This document shows positions 44,953-56,800 of a stretch of DNA of 64,000 bases, in pieces. Source of the DNA: Onthophagus taurus (taxonomy: Eukaryota; Arthropoda; Insecta; Coleoptera; Scarabaeidae); NCBI RefSeq assembly GCF_036711975.1, contig NC_091972.1, forward strand, positions 29,083,001-29,147,000, written 5' to 3'. The number at the start of each line of letters is the position of its first letter. The stretch's first letter is position 1. A program made the position numbers and the translations under genes. Below the pieces are notes generated by a model. The model worked only from the letters and a program-made list of their open reading frames with translations, ran no database searches and had not been told where the DNA came from.

Positions 44953-46453
44953 CCAGTAATTGACCGTTGGTCAGTGTTTGACCGTTTTTGTAAAAAAATG
45001 TAAAAAATAAGGATCCAAGGAATATCTAAAAAAATATAAATATATCCATAAATAGCCACTAGTCTCCTCTCCACCCCCTAGTACACAAAAAGTCCACAAC
45101 CATACCCGTTCTTGAGTTTTTGTTGTTTAATTTCGCGCTAACTGCCGGCCTATTCGCATCGTGCTAAAAAGCGTAATTTTTATGTTGAGAAATTCGCCTA
45201 AACAGGGTAGTACTATTCAGCCGTTTTTGCATGTATTATGTTTTTTATTTGTTTGCCAGTGATCTAATAATGTTTTCTATTGGTTATATTAAAAAAATAC
45301 CGCTTTAATTAATTATTTGTTGAAATAAAGCCGGTCAATGACTGGTAGTTCTAAATTTAATTAAAAATTAGTGTTTGATCAAACGGTCAAATACTAGACG
45401 AATTGGTTGTTTTTTAATCTCACAAGGATTTATATTTGATTAATAAAATGGAAAAATGTGTAATACCTGTTGTTAAATGTATATCTTCCCGTTTAAGTTG
45501 TTTAGTATTTGACCAAAACTTTTATACTTTAAAAGTAAGATACAATCAGTTTAAATATGCGGTCAATTACTGGTTCCTCTTTTGGTCATTTATAGGACAC
45601 AAACACTCAAAACTGAGTTTTTTAACCGATTTTAAATTTTATAAATATTTAAGCGTAATATAAATATAAGTGTAAATGTTTGATTCTTTGCTATTTTTTT
45701 AAACCTTTTTTATAACAATAAAAGTAATTGACAGCACTTAAGCAGTAATGCGTCTGTAAAATTAAAAGAATAGAAGGTTGGTCAAACGCTGACTCTTATA
45801 GTTTTCAATTATCAAACAATGGAAAATCTATATGGAAAATTTAGCAAATATGAATCAGGTTAACATTTTTTCAGTACCAATATGACAACGAAGCCTAAGT
45901 TTAAAAATAGTGAAGAGGATCTTCAAAAGACTCGATGTAAGAAGTAGAGGTTTATCTTATGAAAAAGCAGCCAAGATGTTTAACGTTCCAAAGTAAAATC
46001 TTATTTATAAACAAAAAGGAAAAACACCAGTGCAGAGGAAAATGGGCCCACTAGCATTTTGCTCCTGTTTTAAAAGATGTTCTTAAAGAGTCAAAAAATA
46101 TAAACATTTTTTTGTGAACAAAATAGTATGGAAAAATAATGAAAATGAATATTATATTAAGAATCGGTCAAATATTGACGGTTTTAAGGTCAAACTACTA
46201 GGTATTATTGGTCAAGTAATGTAATCAAAGTGGTCAAACACTAAATGCGAAATACTGTTTTCCTTTTTAATTTTTAAAAAATATTACTTCATGATGTTAT
46301 ATTTTATATGTAGGGTACATAACTTTAAATGAATCAGATGTGTATTTGATCATATTTTGATCATTTTATGTAAAGGCAGAGGGATCTACAAGAAAAATAA
46401 TATGGCTCGGTCAAACACTGACATTAAAAAATCCTTAACAGGTCAAACACTGG
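44953..46453. repeat. Interspersed GGTCAAACACTGAC-type motifs (about 13)
   Basis: Copies in reverse orientation: 44953-44965, 44970-44983, 45370-45380, 45504-45514. Forward: 45333-45345, 45385-45397, 45561-45573, 45780-45793, 46166-46179, 46188-46201, 46210-46221, 46232-46243, 46409-46422, 46441-46453. The core is GGTCAA, followed by 3-4 variable bases and CTG or CTA. Spacing is irregular, so this is not a tandem array. Confidence 0.75.
45882..46075 (+). pseudogene. Pogo/psq-type helix-turn-helix transposase remnant
   Basis: It starts MTTKPKFKNSEEDLQK. After a one-base shift it continues RSRGLSYEKAAKMFNVPK, a stop, then a reading ending KGKTPVQRKMGP. The pattern (xGxSxxxAAxxFNVPxSTLxxxxxGKTPxxxxxGP) is the psq/CENP-B-like HTH found at the N-terminus of pogo-like transposases. 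The catalytic domain is absent. Confidence 0.7.
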
Positions 46454-46464
46454 TGCGTTTACCC

Positions 46465-46784
46465 TCCATACCTATATATAACACAAGATCTCGCAACAGT
46501 TTGTATATTAGACGAGTTAGTCATTCATACTCGCAGGATTGTTTATCTTTTAGGGTTTATTTTGTTTAATAATTTAGACAACGAAATTAGAAATCAAACA
46601 ACTATTTCAGCATTTAAGCAGAAATTGTTAGAAACTATTAGAAATAAGAGAATAATATTATAATTGAGAGATTGTAAACTTTATTTCACGAATTGTTAAA
46701 TAGTTTTTTATTTTGTTTTGTTTTATTTTTGCTTTATAGTTATATATATATGTGTATCTACATATTTAATAAATATATATTCTA
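46465..46784 (+). pseudogene. LINE C-terminal tail and 3' region
   Basis: IYNTRSRNSLYIRRVSHSYS is the YNTRxRxxL.. tail of CR1/L2/jockey-like ORF2, here displaced 1.5 kb from the RT by the inserted DNA element. AT-rich 3' sequence follows. Confidence 0.65.
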
Positions 46785-47326
46785 TTGTACTTCCCAAGAA
46801 ATAAAAATTAAACCAAAATTTTTCGCCATTTTTGGAGGGGCGTAGCTCCTTAGGCGAGCCGAAGTCGCCCATGATTCATATATTAAAGTATCCTTAAAAT
46901 TCACTAAAGAATCGTCCCTCCTTGAAGTTTGTTGCAGTCATTCAGATACACGCTGTAGAATTGTATAGATTCCCACTTTATCCACTGGTTCTACTCATGT
47001 GGTACTTATATTTTCTCATAGATGTCGCAAATAAACATTTTTAAAAACACGTCTTATTAAACAAAATTAAATATATTTATTAACAATTCCCATCTAATAA
47101 ATACTAAAATTTAATTATTTACCTTCTTATTTAATAAAAACATCCGATTTATACTAAATATAAGAAACAACATAGTAAACTTAAACATAACCTTAAATTG
47201 TCAAAAAACTAACCCACCAACTCAACCAGATTCCAAAGTCCAACGTTCATTATATCTTAGGTCCCAATTCCACATTATTGCTTATTTATTTCCAATTACC
47301 TAACGTTTCCTTAAGTTTAAGTGAAA

Positions 47327-48262
47327 ATGGCTCGCGTTTTAGTTGGTGTTAAAAGAGTAATTGATTATGCAGTTAAGGTAAAAAACTACTTCTTTAATAA
47401 AACTTTTTTTTCTTAAACATATATTAATATGTAGATTCGCGTTAAACCAGACAAGACTGGCGTTGTTACTGATGGCGTTAAACACTCAATGAACCCATTT
47501 GATGAAATTGCAGTAGAGGAAGCCGTTCGAATGAAAGAGAAAAAGATTGCTTCAGAAATCATTGCTGTTTCATGTGGACCAGCTCAATCACAGGAAGTTA
47601 TAAGAACCGCACTTGCTATGGGTGTTGATAAAGGTATTCATGTTGAAATAAGTGGAGCTGAGTATGAAACGTTGCAACCACTTCATGTTTCAAAGATTCT
47701 TGCAAAAATTGCTGAGAAAGAAAAAGTAGATTTTGTTATCGTTGGGAAACAGGTAATAATTTTTTTTTTAATTATAAGAATTAAAATAATTTTGGTTTGT
47801 ATTTAGGCTATTGATGATGATTCTAATCAAACTGCTCAAATGACTGCTGCTCTTTTAGATTGGCCCCAAGCAACATTTGCTTCAAAGGTAATTCAATTAA
47901 TTCATTAATAATCAAATCAATCACTTATTAAATATGGTTTTTGATACTAGATTGAAAAGGGAGATAAGGATATAACTGTTACTAGGGAAGTTGATGGTGG
48001 TTTAGAAACAATTAAATGTAAAGTACCAGCTGTAATAAGCGCCGATCTTCGTTTAAATGAACCGAGATATGCTACTTTGCCAAATATCATGAAAGCTAAA
48101 AAGAAACCAATTGCTAAAATGACACCAAAAGATTTAGGTGTTGATGTATCTCCAAGGATTAAAGTTGTAAGTGTTGAAGATCCTCCTGTACGCCAACCAG
48201 GTGTTGTTCTTCCTGATGTTGATGCCCTGGTTGGAAAACTGAAAGAAGGTGGATTTGCTTGA
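47327..48262 (+). CDS. ETFB: Electron transfer flavoprotein subunit beta
   Basis: Mitochondrial matrix partner of ETF-alpha. It accepts electrons from acyl-CoA and other dehydrogenases and passes them to ETF-ubiquinone oxidoreductase. Exons: 47327-47377, 47435-47752, 47807-47887, 47951-48262, all GT/AG and phase 0. The spliced protein is 253 residues, close to the family norm of about 255. Seen: N-terminal [51 protein letters not shown], the nucleotide-contact region [20 protein letters not shown], and the recognition loop [20 protein letters not shown], whose lysines are methylated in mammals (known of the family). ATG context is GAAAATGG. No defects were seen. It lies between two transposon-rich blocks. 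Confidence 0.96.
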
Positions 48263-48272
48263 AGGTTTGCTA

Positions 48273-48278
48273 AATAAA
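48273..48278 (+). terminator. ETFB polyadenylation signal
   Basis: AATAAA begins 11 bases after the ETFB stop codon. Later AT-rich alternatives exist near 48455. Confidence 0.5.
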
Positions 48279-48799
48279 ATAATCAATTAACGCAATCATA
48301 AAAAGTGTGTTCTAGATCTTTGTTATTGTGGTCATTGTTAAATGTGAAGGAAATATTTTTATATTGATACCTTTGCTCTTTAAAGAAATCTAATGTAATT
48401 TTATAAAAAAAAGGTTTTTATAAACTTTTTAACACCTATTATTTATTTTCTTTTAATAAAAACAAACAGCCCAATTTTATATTCCCTGATACTTCTTTCT
48501 ACAGGATAATATAATAAGTTTCTTGCAATTATTTACAACACATTATTTACACAATTTCATGAATGTATTGAAAAGAAAATTTGTAATTCTTCAATAGTGA
48601 ATTACTATGATTTAACCCAATTTATCTTAGTCCAATTACACAGGGCAACACTGATTCTGTGGCTGGGGTTTATGAGTCAATTTTAAGTAATTTTAGTCTC
48701 CTGAATACGAAAATAATATTTCTGTTAAATTGACTACTTTTTAAGATAAAGGCAACCCATTTATACTGGGAATTAAATTTTAAAACGAGGAGAGCTTGT

Positions 48800-49720
48800 A
48801 TGTATGGATTGGGGAGTGCATGAAAAACCGCACGCCACACCTAGGCCCCTTTTGCATCCTCCCATTACACACTCTGGTCACATCAACCAGCCTAAGGATT
48901 TACCAAAGACTAGGACAGCTCCTAGAGGTGCATTCCTGATATCATCTGTGGTTGGCCATTCCTCCCTGACGGTCCTCATTCTGAGGTTGGTCAGAGAGGG
49001 ACAATCACACAAGATGTGTTTAACCGTCTCGTCATCCTGTTCACAAGCTCGACAAAAAGGGGAGTCGGCAAGCTTCATGTTTTGAATTTACTTTACAGTG
49101 TCCCGTGAGGAGACCTGTGGCAGTGCGAAGGGCACTTTTACCAAGCCCTACGAAGAACTGGGCTGTTGCGGCTGAAGAATATTTTAACAATTCCTTGGCG
49201 AGATGACAGCCCGGGGTATGGTCTCACCCGTTTAAAAATTTTTTGTGGGTAATGCGCTTGATTAACTCGATATGAGTAGCTAATGAAGGGGTAATTATCG
49301 GCTCGGGTGCACAGGACGCTCTACCGGCAGCACGTTTGGCTAGCCTGTCCGCGTGGTTGTTACCCTTGGAACCGGAATACCCCTTAATCCACTGAATTCT
49401 GACACGATTGTATTTCGCGGCAGCCTCCACTTAAAGCTAAAAAATAACTGTATTATAATAACTCTGCTTAAAGCTAAAAGAGATTGTTTACTGTCTGTAA
49501 AAATAGTAAAACACTTACCCCGCTTGTTGGATTTAACAATGCAGTCAGCAGCAAGTTTAATAGCAGTTAGTTCCGCTTGTATGACGGTGGTGCTAGACCC
49601 TAAAGGTTCCGAGAGGCGAATCGGGGGATCGTGAGAGAATACCCCCGCGCCTGCACCATTTCGTCCTTTTGAACCATCAGTGTAGATCTTAAAAGTTCTT
49701 CGTACATCTTTCACTATCAC
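48800..49720 (-). mobile_element. RNase H-bearing LINE fragment, third family
   Basis: Minus-strand order: RNase H (49720-49480), its last part (49430-49224), and the cysteine-rich C-terminus (49078-48878). Both ends lack clear boundaries. The 5' side is truncated at about 49725 and abuts a transposase remnant on the other strand. Confidence 0.75.
48878..49720 (-). pseudogene. LINE RNase H and C-terminal zinc finger
   Basis: KIYTDGSKGRNGAGAGVFSH, VIQAELTAIKLAADC and TIFTDSKQSLLALS give the three acidic residues. VRIQWIKGYSGSKGNNHADR gives the last block, with NxxAD preserved but GHSG replaced by GYSG. In between, a 37-bp segment bounded by repeated TTAAAGCTAAAA (49431-49442 and 49468-49479) replaces about 20 expected residues. 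The end SPFCRACEQDDETVKHILCD is the CCHC motif. Confidence 0.8.
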
Positions 49721-49727
49721 TGGAAAT

Positions 49728-50440
49728 GTGGAATCAAGAAACAGAACTACGGTATTAGCTAGCGTTGAGGTAAATCCTCAAGTTAGCACTCGACGACTTG
49801 CAATTGACGCCGGAATATCGAAGACTAGCATTTTTAGAATATTAAAGCGGAACAAATATCACCCATACCACATTTCATTGCATCAACAGCTTTATGGAGG
49901 TGATTTAGAAAATCGATTAATATATTGTCAATGGGCACAAGAACGAATGCGGTTGGACGTCAATTTCTTTGGTAACGTGCTATTCTCAGATGAGTCTACT
50001 TTTACAAACAAAGGATAAGTCAATAGACATAACATGCACAATTGGAGCGTTGAAAATACGAGATGGTTGCGTGAAGTAGAACATCAACAACCTTGGTCGG
50101 TTAATGTTTGGTGTTGCATAATTGGTGATAAATTGATTGGTCCATACTTTATTGATGGTATGCTGAATGGGGAGAAGTACCGAAATTTTTTAGATGACGT
50201 CTTACCAACGTTACTTGTAGATTTGAGCAGGGAACAAAGACAAAATATGTGGCTGCAACATGATGGGTGTCCAGAACATTTTTCACATGTTGCACGTGAA
50301 GCTTTAGATCGGGAGGTCTAATTTCCTGCCGTGCCAGATCACCTGATTTAACACCTCTGGATTTTTTTTGTGGGGCGTCCTTAAGGATAATGTTTATCGC
50401 GAAGTACCGACTAACCCAAAAAACATGAAAGAGTGAATAA
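49728..50440 (+). pseudogene. IS630/Tc1/mariner-superfamily transposase
   Basis: HTH part: TTVLASVEVNPQVSTRRLAI, then GISKTSIFRILKRNKYHPY. Catalytic core: NVLFSDESTFTNKG (first Asp), then after a stop NMHNWSVENTRW, NVWCCIIGDKLIGPYFIDGM, WLQHDGCPEHFSHVAREALD (second Asp), then after a frame change ARSPDLTPLDFF before the last acidic residue. One stop and at least one frameshift make it inactive. I found no convincing TIR pair. Such genes are widespread in insect genomes. Confidence 0.8.
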
Positions 50441-51348
50441 GAAATGCATGCAGAAATAGTAGCCAAGAAAACCTTTTAAGATGTAAAGAAAGTTTTAGTA
50501 GAAGGGTTAATAAATGTATTGAAGTGGGTGGGGAAATATTTGTACATTTATTATAAATTTTATACTTGTTGTTGATTAATAGTATAATTTAATCAATTTT
50601 TTATAAACAAACAATATTTAAAACTATTTGAATAAAACTATACAACCAATTAAGTCTCTGAAAGTGATATTCTGAAAATGCCGACATAAGCAGTTCCACG
50701 AAATCTTGTTTTTTATGCGTTATTCTATTGTCAAATTGACAAAGGTGGAGAAATGGCGGAACCTTTTAGACCTCTTTTCAAAGGTATTTCCGACGAGCCA
50801 GGTCACCCGATGTAGAGTTCTGTTCAGATATAATGCGAAAAGAGCCGCTCGTAGAGGCATAAAATTGTACTAGAAACGACCTATATTCACGAGGCATTCA
50901 ATCCAGGTTTTACCTGCTCTGTAGTGTAGTAAAAGTTCCGAACAGGCAAGCGGGGTGATGTGATTTATGGCCAAGATGACTGAATCACAAAGAAAAATTA
51001 AGAAAATAAATAAGTAGAAGCAATCCATTTACTTTACACAATTCCAGTAGTAAATGAAAATAATTACTAATAATTACTGTATTACTTTGGTAATACAGTG
51101 GAACGATGAGTCGAACCTCATAAGAAATGAAAATTATATATTGATAGTAAATTATATATAAACTATATATTGAAATATATCGATAACCATTTTAATATAA
51201 TAAAATTAAAAAGCAATATAATAAAATATAGTACTCCTATATAACAAAAAATATAATATATTATTATACATGTATATGAAATATAATAAATATTATAATA
51301 ATCTAATTGGGGAGAATTTTATAAGGTCCATTATACCATCAAATATTA
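50441..51348. other. No gene recognised
   Basis: AT-rich, with long (AT)-like runs around 51130-51300. Confidence 0.4.
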
Positions 51349-52043
51349 TCAGTATTTTGAATAATACCCATTATTCTCTATGCAACATTGCAATCTGGTA
51401 GACATCGAATTTACTACTCTTTCGCATACATCCTTGCCGTGAAACAATTCCCACACAACTGTAATGTTGCGGCGCAGATTATCCACGTTGCGAATCGGAA
51501 AGTTGGCATTTTTATTGAACTGTTTTTCCACCAAAGCCCATAGATTTTCGATTGGGTTAAGATCAGGTGACCGCGCTGGCCAGGGTATTCGCTTAACCTC
51601 ATTATGATCCTCAAACCAATCATGAACAATTCTTGAAGAATGCACGAGTGAATTGTCTTGGACAATCGTGATGATCCCGTCTGGATACAAGGTTCTTACT
51701 GATGGTATCAAAACATCCTCCAGCACTCGAATGTATTTAATCGAATTAAATTCTTGATAATTATGGATGTTGTAAATGGATTGGCGGTGACGTATTCAGC
51801 AATTCCTCTTCGTTGAGCATTATTAAGAATAAGCCTTCGGCCTGATCTAGATGTTGTAACGCCAACTTTCCCGTTTTCTTCAAATCTTACTGATAAGCCT
51901 ACACGTTCGTCAATTTCCCGTTTATCTATTCCTTCTTGATGACGTGCAATAATTGCTCGCCTCGTAGTCAAACCTGACTTTCGTTGACCAGGAACACGAG
52001 GCATGTTGTACATATTTAAGAAAACGGACAAATTTGAATGCAC
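51349..52043 (-). pseudogene. Tc1-like transposase, internally deleted
   Basis: Frame 52043-51708 has the N-terminal HTH: RVPGQRKSGLTTRRAIIARH, then GIDKREIDERVGLS, and RRLILNNAQRRGIAEYVTAN. It then joins, at about 51725, to the catalytic C-terminus IVQDNSLVHSSRIVHDWF (second Asp) and KRIPWPARSPDLNPIENLWA (last catalytic region). The segment with the first catalytic Asp is deleted. WPxxSPDLNPIENLW is diagnostic of Tc1-type enzymes. Confidence 0.85.
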
Positions 52044-53860
52044 GTAATTTTGATATTGAATAATTCTATTTCAAATTTGAGGGAGAGTTTCATAAAGCTT
52101 TATTTATAAGTTTTATATTATATTAAGTATATTACTGAGATTTTTATCTGACGTTTTATTTATAGAAATACTCTAAAATCATTTATTAGAGGAACATATA
52201 AAAAATCGTCTTTGTTGTTCTTAAAAATATCAAAAAAGATTTAAAATAAAATAAAATTAACATATTTAAAAAAAGGGTGATCCATTCTTCGGCCTACTTC
52301 AAATTGGGACGGTTTTATCTGGGTTCAGGAAGAGGGTAACTTCCTTTAGTCTCAAAAATCGAATTGAATAGAAACAAAAGATGTCTCCGTCTTCCTCCAG
52401 TACCAACGTCATGTCGGAGGTAACAGCGGACGATTCGCATTAAATCTGAACAGAGCTGTACCTCTTCTGAATTTTTTTGTTGAGCATTCTTAAATAGTAT
52501 TCTAAGTATTAAGAACTGAAGACAATGTATCGAAGCGGGTAGGAAAATGTTTAATAATTCATAAATCTTATTTGTTCTTGCTAGATTATAAACGTTAGTT
52601 AATTGTTTCTAAAGAACTTTCAATTTTTTTCAAAAGATGTTTTGCCGTTGTACTGGCAAAACCACACAGTAAAATTTTTTTATTTTTCTGTTAAATTACT
52701 TACTTTTATCCACAGATTCTGATTTTACAATAAAATATATAGAATGCAATTTAAAAAATTGGCCGTGACCTTCATATAACCTTCAAAATAAGGTTAAGGT
52801 CAAAAATGCTAGCGTCATATGGTTTCCCCCTTTGCACAGAACAACTTTCATATGATTCATTTTTATGTAAAATGAACCGTTTTCGAGATAATCGCTTGTC
52901 TCACGTTAAATGGACCACCCTGTATTTGTAATATATTCAACTTATCTGAACGGATGTAATACTCTTTCTAATAAAAAAAACACAAATAAAAGATGTTTTT
53001 TGATTAATTTGTAGAAGCATATACGAACTATGAACATAAACTTTAAATTCATCGGCTATGCGCTAAACAAGTTTGCTCGTGTAACAATGCACTAACGTAC
53101 GATACGACGATGGTGGTTTAAAATTTTTACGGCTACGAAAGTAGGAAAATAACTTTGAATTGGTGGTATACAGTATAGACCACTGCGTCTGGTGGGTAAA
53201 AATTGAGGTGGTTTATTTTTTATACTACTGCAGCGGTAAGAGTTAAGGTATTACGCTTTCGAATATTTCGCTTTAAATTGCTCCAGATTAATACTATGAG
53301 GTTGAAAATACAATGGAAAGGTGGTAACCGTAGAACTGTATGTTCCGCATTTTTTGCCATGCCATCGATTACGTATTCGATGGCAATGACAACTTCATTG
53401 ATTTTCCTATCAGCTTATCTTTGGTAGTCTTACCGTCCGGCATGGCAATATTATGTTCTTGCATGTACAATAAAAAAATTTTTTATGCTCCTTTCGCCAC
53501 TTGCGTTGGCAAGAACGGTTATCGACCTCTAATTTAAATTTAGTAACAATTGAGTTGTAATCCATCCATGTCTTGTCGATAATCTGCAGAGCAGTCCTTA
53601 ATATTTTTTACAGATTCTCTATTCTCCAATTGCGCAATGAATCTACGTACCGTTGAAATGCTAAAAACACAGCATGTGTTTTAAATCGGTTTATTTTAAT
53701 TTTTCTCTTTTTCTCAATTTGACCATTGCTACTTCTAATACCATGACAAAGCGATCTCCACGTGATAATGTACGGTAATAAAATATCAACAATATTTGTG
53801 GAAAAAAAATGTTAAGGTTTTTGCACATAAACTGGTCTTTAATTAAACTTCTATGTCTGA
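52044..53860. other. No gene recognised
   Basis: Non-coding. Around 52900-52925, ACCACCCTG followed by TA resembles the inverted terminus of a TA-flanked element (CAGGGTGG), with AGGGTGATCC near 52276 as a possible partner; I could not confirm a pair. Confidence 0.35.
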
Positions 53861-53889
53861 CTAGTTTCGGCCATAGGCCATCTTCAGAG
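53861..53889 (-). other. Hammerhead-core-like Penelope motif
   Basis: The minus strand reads CTCTGAAGATGGCC, TAT, then GGCCGAAACTAG: a CTGAAGA, a self-complementary stem and GAAA. The same layout marks Penelope-type terminal repeats. Isolated here, with no coding remnant. Confidence 0.5.
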
Positions 53890-56800
53890 ACATCTACCAA
53901 AAATGACATAAGTAACAAATTTTTCAAATCTTATTATTTTTCAACGTCAAGCGCATGCGACAGCTTACTTTAGCTTACATTAATAAGAATTAGGCCTCTT
54001 CTATAGTATAAATATCTGGTAGGAGTTGGTTCGCAGTTCTTCATCACCGTTTTTAAGATAGTTGCTTTCTTTCTACTAGTAAAAAAAGTTAATTATTTTC
54101 AAAATTTGTGATGTTCGTGATTGTTTACCTAGTATCGTTATGAACGACGAATTATTGAGTATTACTCGAATTGCTTCATTATGTTTGAAGTTTATTTCTG
54201 GGAATATAACATTATTAATCATCATGTTTACACTTTAAACAATTATAAGCAGACAATAAGTTTGCTAAATGAGCACTTATTTCAAGTGTTATAGTCTCCT
54301 ACAGCCATCTCTGTTCATTCATGTCGGACCCTTAAAAACACTACAATTATATTCAGGTACTGTTTATAAGAAAAAACAATTAACTTGTTTTGTCCCAAGA
54401 TGATACTACAATCCGCTCAGGGAGGAGAGGAAGGGGGCGGTGAGAGCGGGAATAGAGTGCACTAATATTATTAAACATTTATATACAGATACGGCTTTGA
54501 TATGAAACAATAGATACTTTGTTTGTTATTTTAGTTCGTTATTACATTTGCTATTCAAAACTTAATTATAAACACTTTTAAAACTTTTAAAAATGTACAT
54601 ATGAGTTTTTAAGTCGATTACACAATAATACATCATATTAACAATGCGCATGTTTGTTTATCAATATCTATCAATTAAATCGCTTATTGCAAGCACTCCA
54701 TGAGTCAACATCGCATCGCAATGAGGACATTGAAAAAATGATTATGTACTTTTTTATTTAAGTTTTTATACTCCTGCGAGTGATAGATTTTATAAATCTT
54801 GTAATCTTTTATACATCAGTTTGATTGTTTGAACTGTTAATCTATTTTATATTAAATAATCAAGGGTCAATTTAAGCTCTTAAGTGGTTGTTATTATCAT
54901 TTCGTTTCTAGAGGGCTTATGTTGAAACAAACACAAACTTCACCTTCTCAAATATAATTTCTGATGTAGGATGGATAATTATTAATTTATTGATTTCAGA
55001 AAAAATAATATACATTACGGAGTACATTTTTAATCGAGAATTTTACCATCTCTGAGTTTATCGATGTGCTTTCAATAAAAGCGTCAACTCCACCCTAAGT
55101 ACTGTAATGTAGTCTGTTAATTTAGATTTACCGTAATCACCTGTTGTTAGCTTGTGGTACTTTCCAGAAACGAAGATCATTCTTTTCCTTTTTTTAGATA
55201 TCAGAGCAACGCATCAGTTTTTATGTAAAAACTCTTTCAGTATTTCTCATTTGCTTATTTCTTTAGAACCTCAACATAAGCCAGTAACTAGCAGCATAAT
55301 TAGTAGAAAATATTAAAAATGTTGCTGATAGGGGCAGAGCCAACCAATCTAGAACGGTGAACTCTGTCTCTATCTACTGGATTGTCAAATCGTAAATTGG
55401 ACAATAATACAGAAAAACTATCTTCATTCATAACTACCCGGAAATATTTCTTTTTATTTTACACGTATTATGCCGAGAATTCTTTGCTTCACCGGTGGAC
55501 ATAGCTGATAATTCCATCTAATCGTATCAATCTGGTAGCATCAACTCGCCAAATTTGATGCTCAATGTGTCTGATGAATTGAAGAAGGAATCCAACAACT
55601 GATCATATGTTCATTGACAGGTGAACATAACTATTATTCTGTATATAACTTCATGGAGATGTTATTTCAGTTACCATAAAGGTTGTGCACTAAATCGCCT
55701 ACTCTATTCCACCAACGCTATCAAATTTGTCAAAACATTTCTAGTGAAGCAATGAACTCTCGAAGGTTTTGGGATTTTCACGTTTTTTGCTAACGATAAT
55801 TCTAATTTTCATTCATGAAAATTCTTTGTTGTCCCAACTTCATCATCAGACGTAAGAATACTTGAATTAGAGTCGTGATCATTTACTTCATTATTTTCAT
55901 TTATTTCATTATTCCTCTGTAAAACTTTACTGCATTAAGTTCGCCGGGTAAGTTCGTTGTTTGGCCAGATTTTAAAAATTGTCTGCAACAATGAGCGAAT
56001 ATTCATGTTCAATGTTAATTTGGCTGAAGGTAGTAGTACCGCTGAATCAACCCCTAGAGGGCATGCTATTTAAAGTAGTAAAGGAAAGTGATATTTCTAC
56101 TCTCTCTAAAATTCAAATTTTAATTCCTATCTCGAAACACATAGGTATTTAAGTAGGGGGGCTAGATGGAGCTGTGGAGAAAGATAAGAAGAAACAGATG
56201 GAGTTTAAAAATTTTTCAATTTCGGTTTTGGATGAGGTGTCCTAAACGAGTTCACTTTAGTACCATAGGCGACAGAAACAAATAAACTGCAATTAGGCAT
56301 GACGGTTCTCATTTTACATATTATAAATCGTAACTACAATTAATTTACTTCCCACACGAACAGTAACGTTCCTCCCAGAAAATTGTCAGGTCGACAGAGT
56401 ACACAAGTATAGATAACCGGAACTTTCTCATCAGCCAATTCTCTCTAATTTGCATTCCATTGGATTCGGTGTTCCATTAAAAAAAACAAAGTTGACTCAA
56501 TTTTCTGAAAATCGAAAGGTGATATACATTTTTTGTGCTAAATTATTTGGGTGCACAAAAATAAAAATCAACGTGTTTCGGCCTATTGATATCTCCAACC
56601 GTTGACAAATTAGACAAGTGGGTGGTTTGTTATGACGCGTAGAGAAAAAAATGTACTCTATCAAAACCATGATATCTGTTCTTTTTAAAATATAAATGCT
56701 TGTCATCGCAGTTACGAAACCAAGCACAAAATTTGAGACATTATTATTATTTATATAAACTAAAAATGGTGAAATGATGTGCTGTATTATTAACTTTTGC

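Larger units (their letters stand above)
44943..46464. mobile_element. DNA element with GGGTAAA ends and internal motif array
   Basis: It begins GGGTAAAACGCCAGTAATTG and ends, inverted, GGGTAAACGCACCAGTGTTT, and interrupts the LINE reading. Within 1522 bp about 13 copies of a GGTCAAACACTGAC-like motif are spread on both strands. A pogo/psq-type HTH remnant lies at 45882-46075. This looks like a deletion derivative of a DNA transposon whose transposase bound many internal sites. No clear target duplication was found. Confidence 0.7.
42181..46784 (+). mobile_element. CR1/L2-like LINE, itself interrupted
   Basis: Inserted in the right arm of the foldback element. It carries an apurinic endonuclease and RT, and ends after an AT-rich 3' region. 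The reading of its C-terminal tail breaks at about 44942 (LPRYLQVSKVSDI) and resumes at about 46465 (YNTRSRNSLYIRRV), so a 1.5-kb DNA element sits inside it. Confidence 0.8.
41650..46955. mobile_element. Foldback element split by nested LINE and DNA element
   Basis: The outer ends, CAGGGTGTATCTGA (41650) and CAGCGTGTATCTGA (inverted, ending 46955), have TA on both sides. The left arm is contiguous (41650 to about 41910). The right arm is in two pieces: the inner part, complementary to 41757-41905, is at about 42048-42180, and the outer part, complementary to 41650-41775, is at about 46785-46955. The 4.6 kb between the pieces is a LINE, so the foldback element was originally only about 0.7 kb. 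Confidence 0.8.

Noticed and set aside
44941..46472. A target-site duplication for the GGGTAAA element (TCCGACATA versus TCCATACCT)
   Set aside because: The match is imperfect and length-ambiguous; I could not fix a TSD size.
51130..51300. AT-rich runs considered as a replication origin or matrix-attachment site
   Set aside because: Base composition alone is not evidence in an AT-rich insect genome.
51310..52110. Possible TIRs of the Tc1-like element (GGGGAGAATTTTATAAGG and GGGAGAGTTTCATAAAG)
   Set aside because: The two similar stretches are in direct, not inverted, orientation, so they are not TIRs by themselves.
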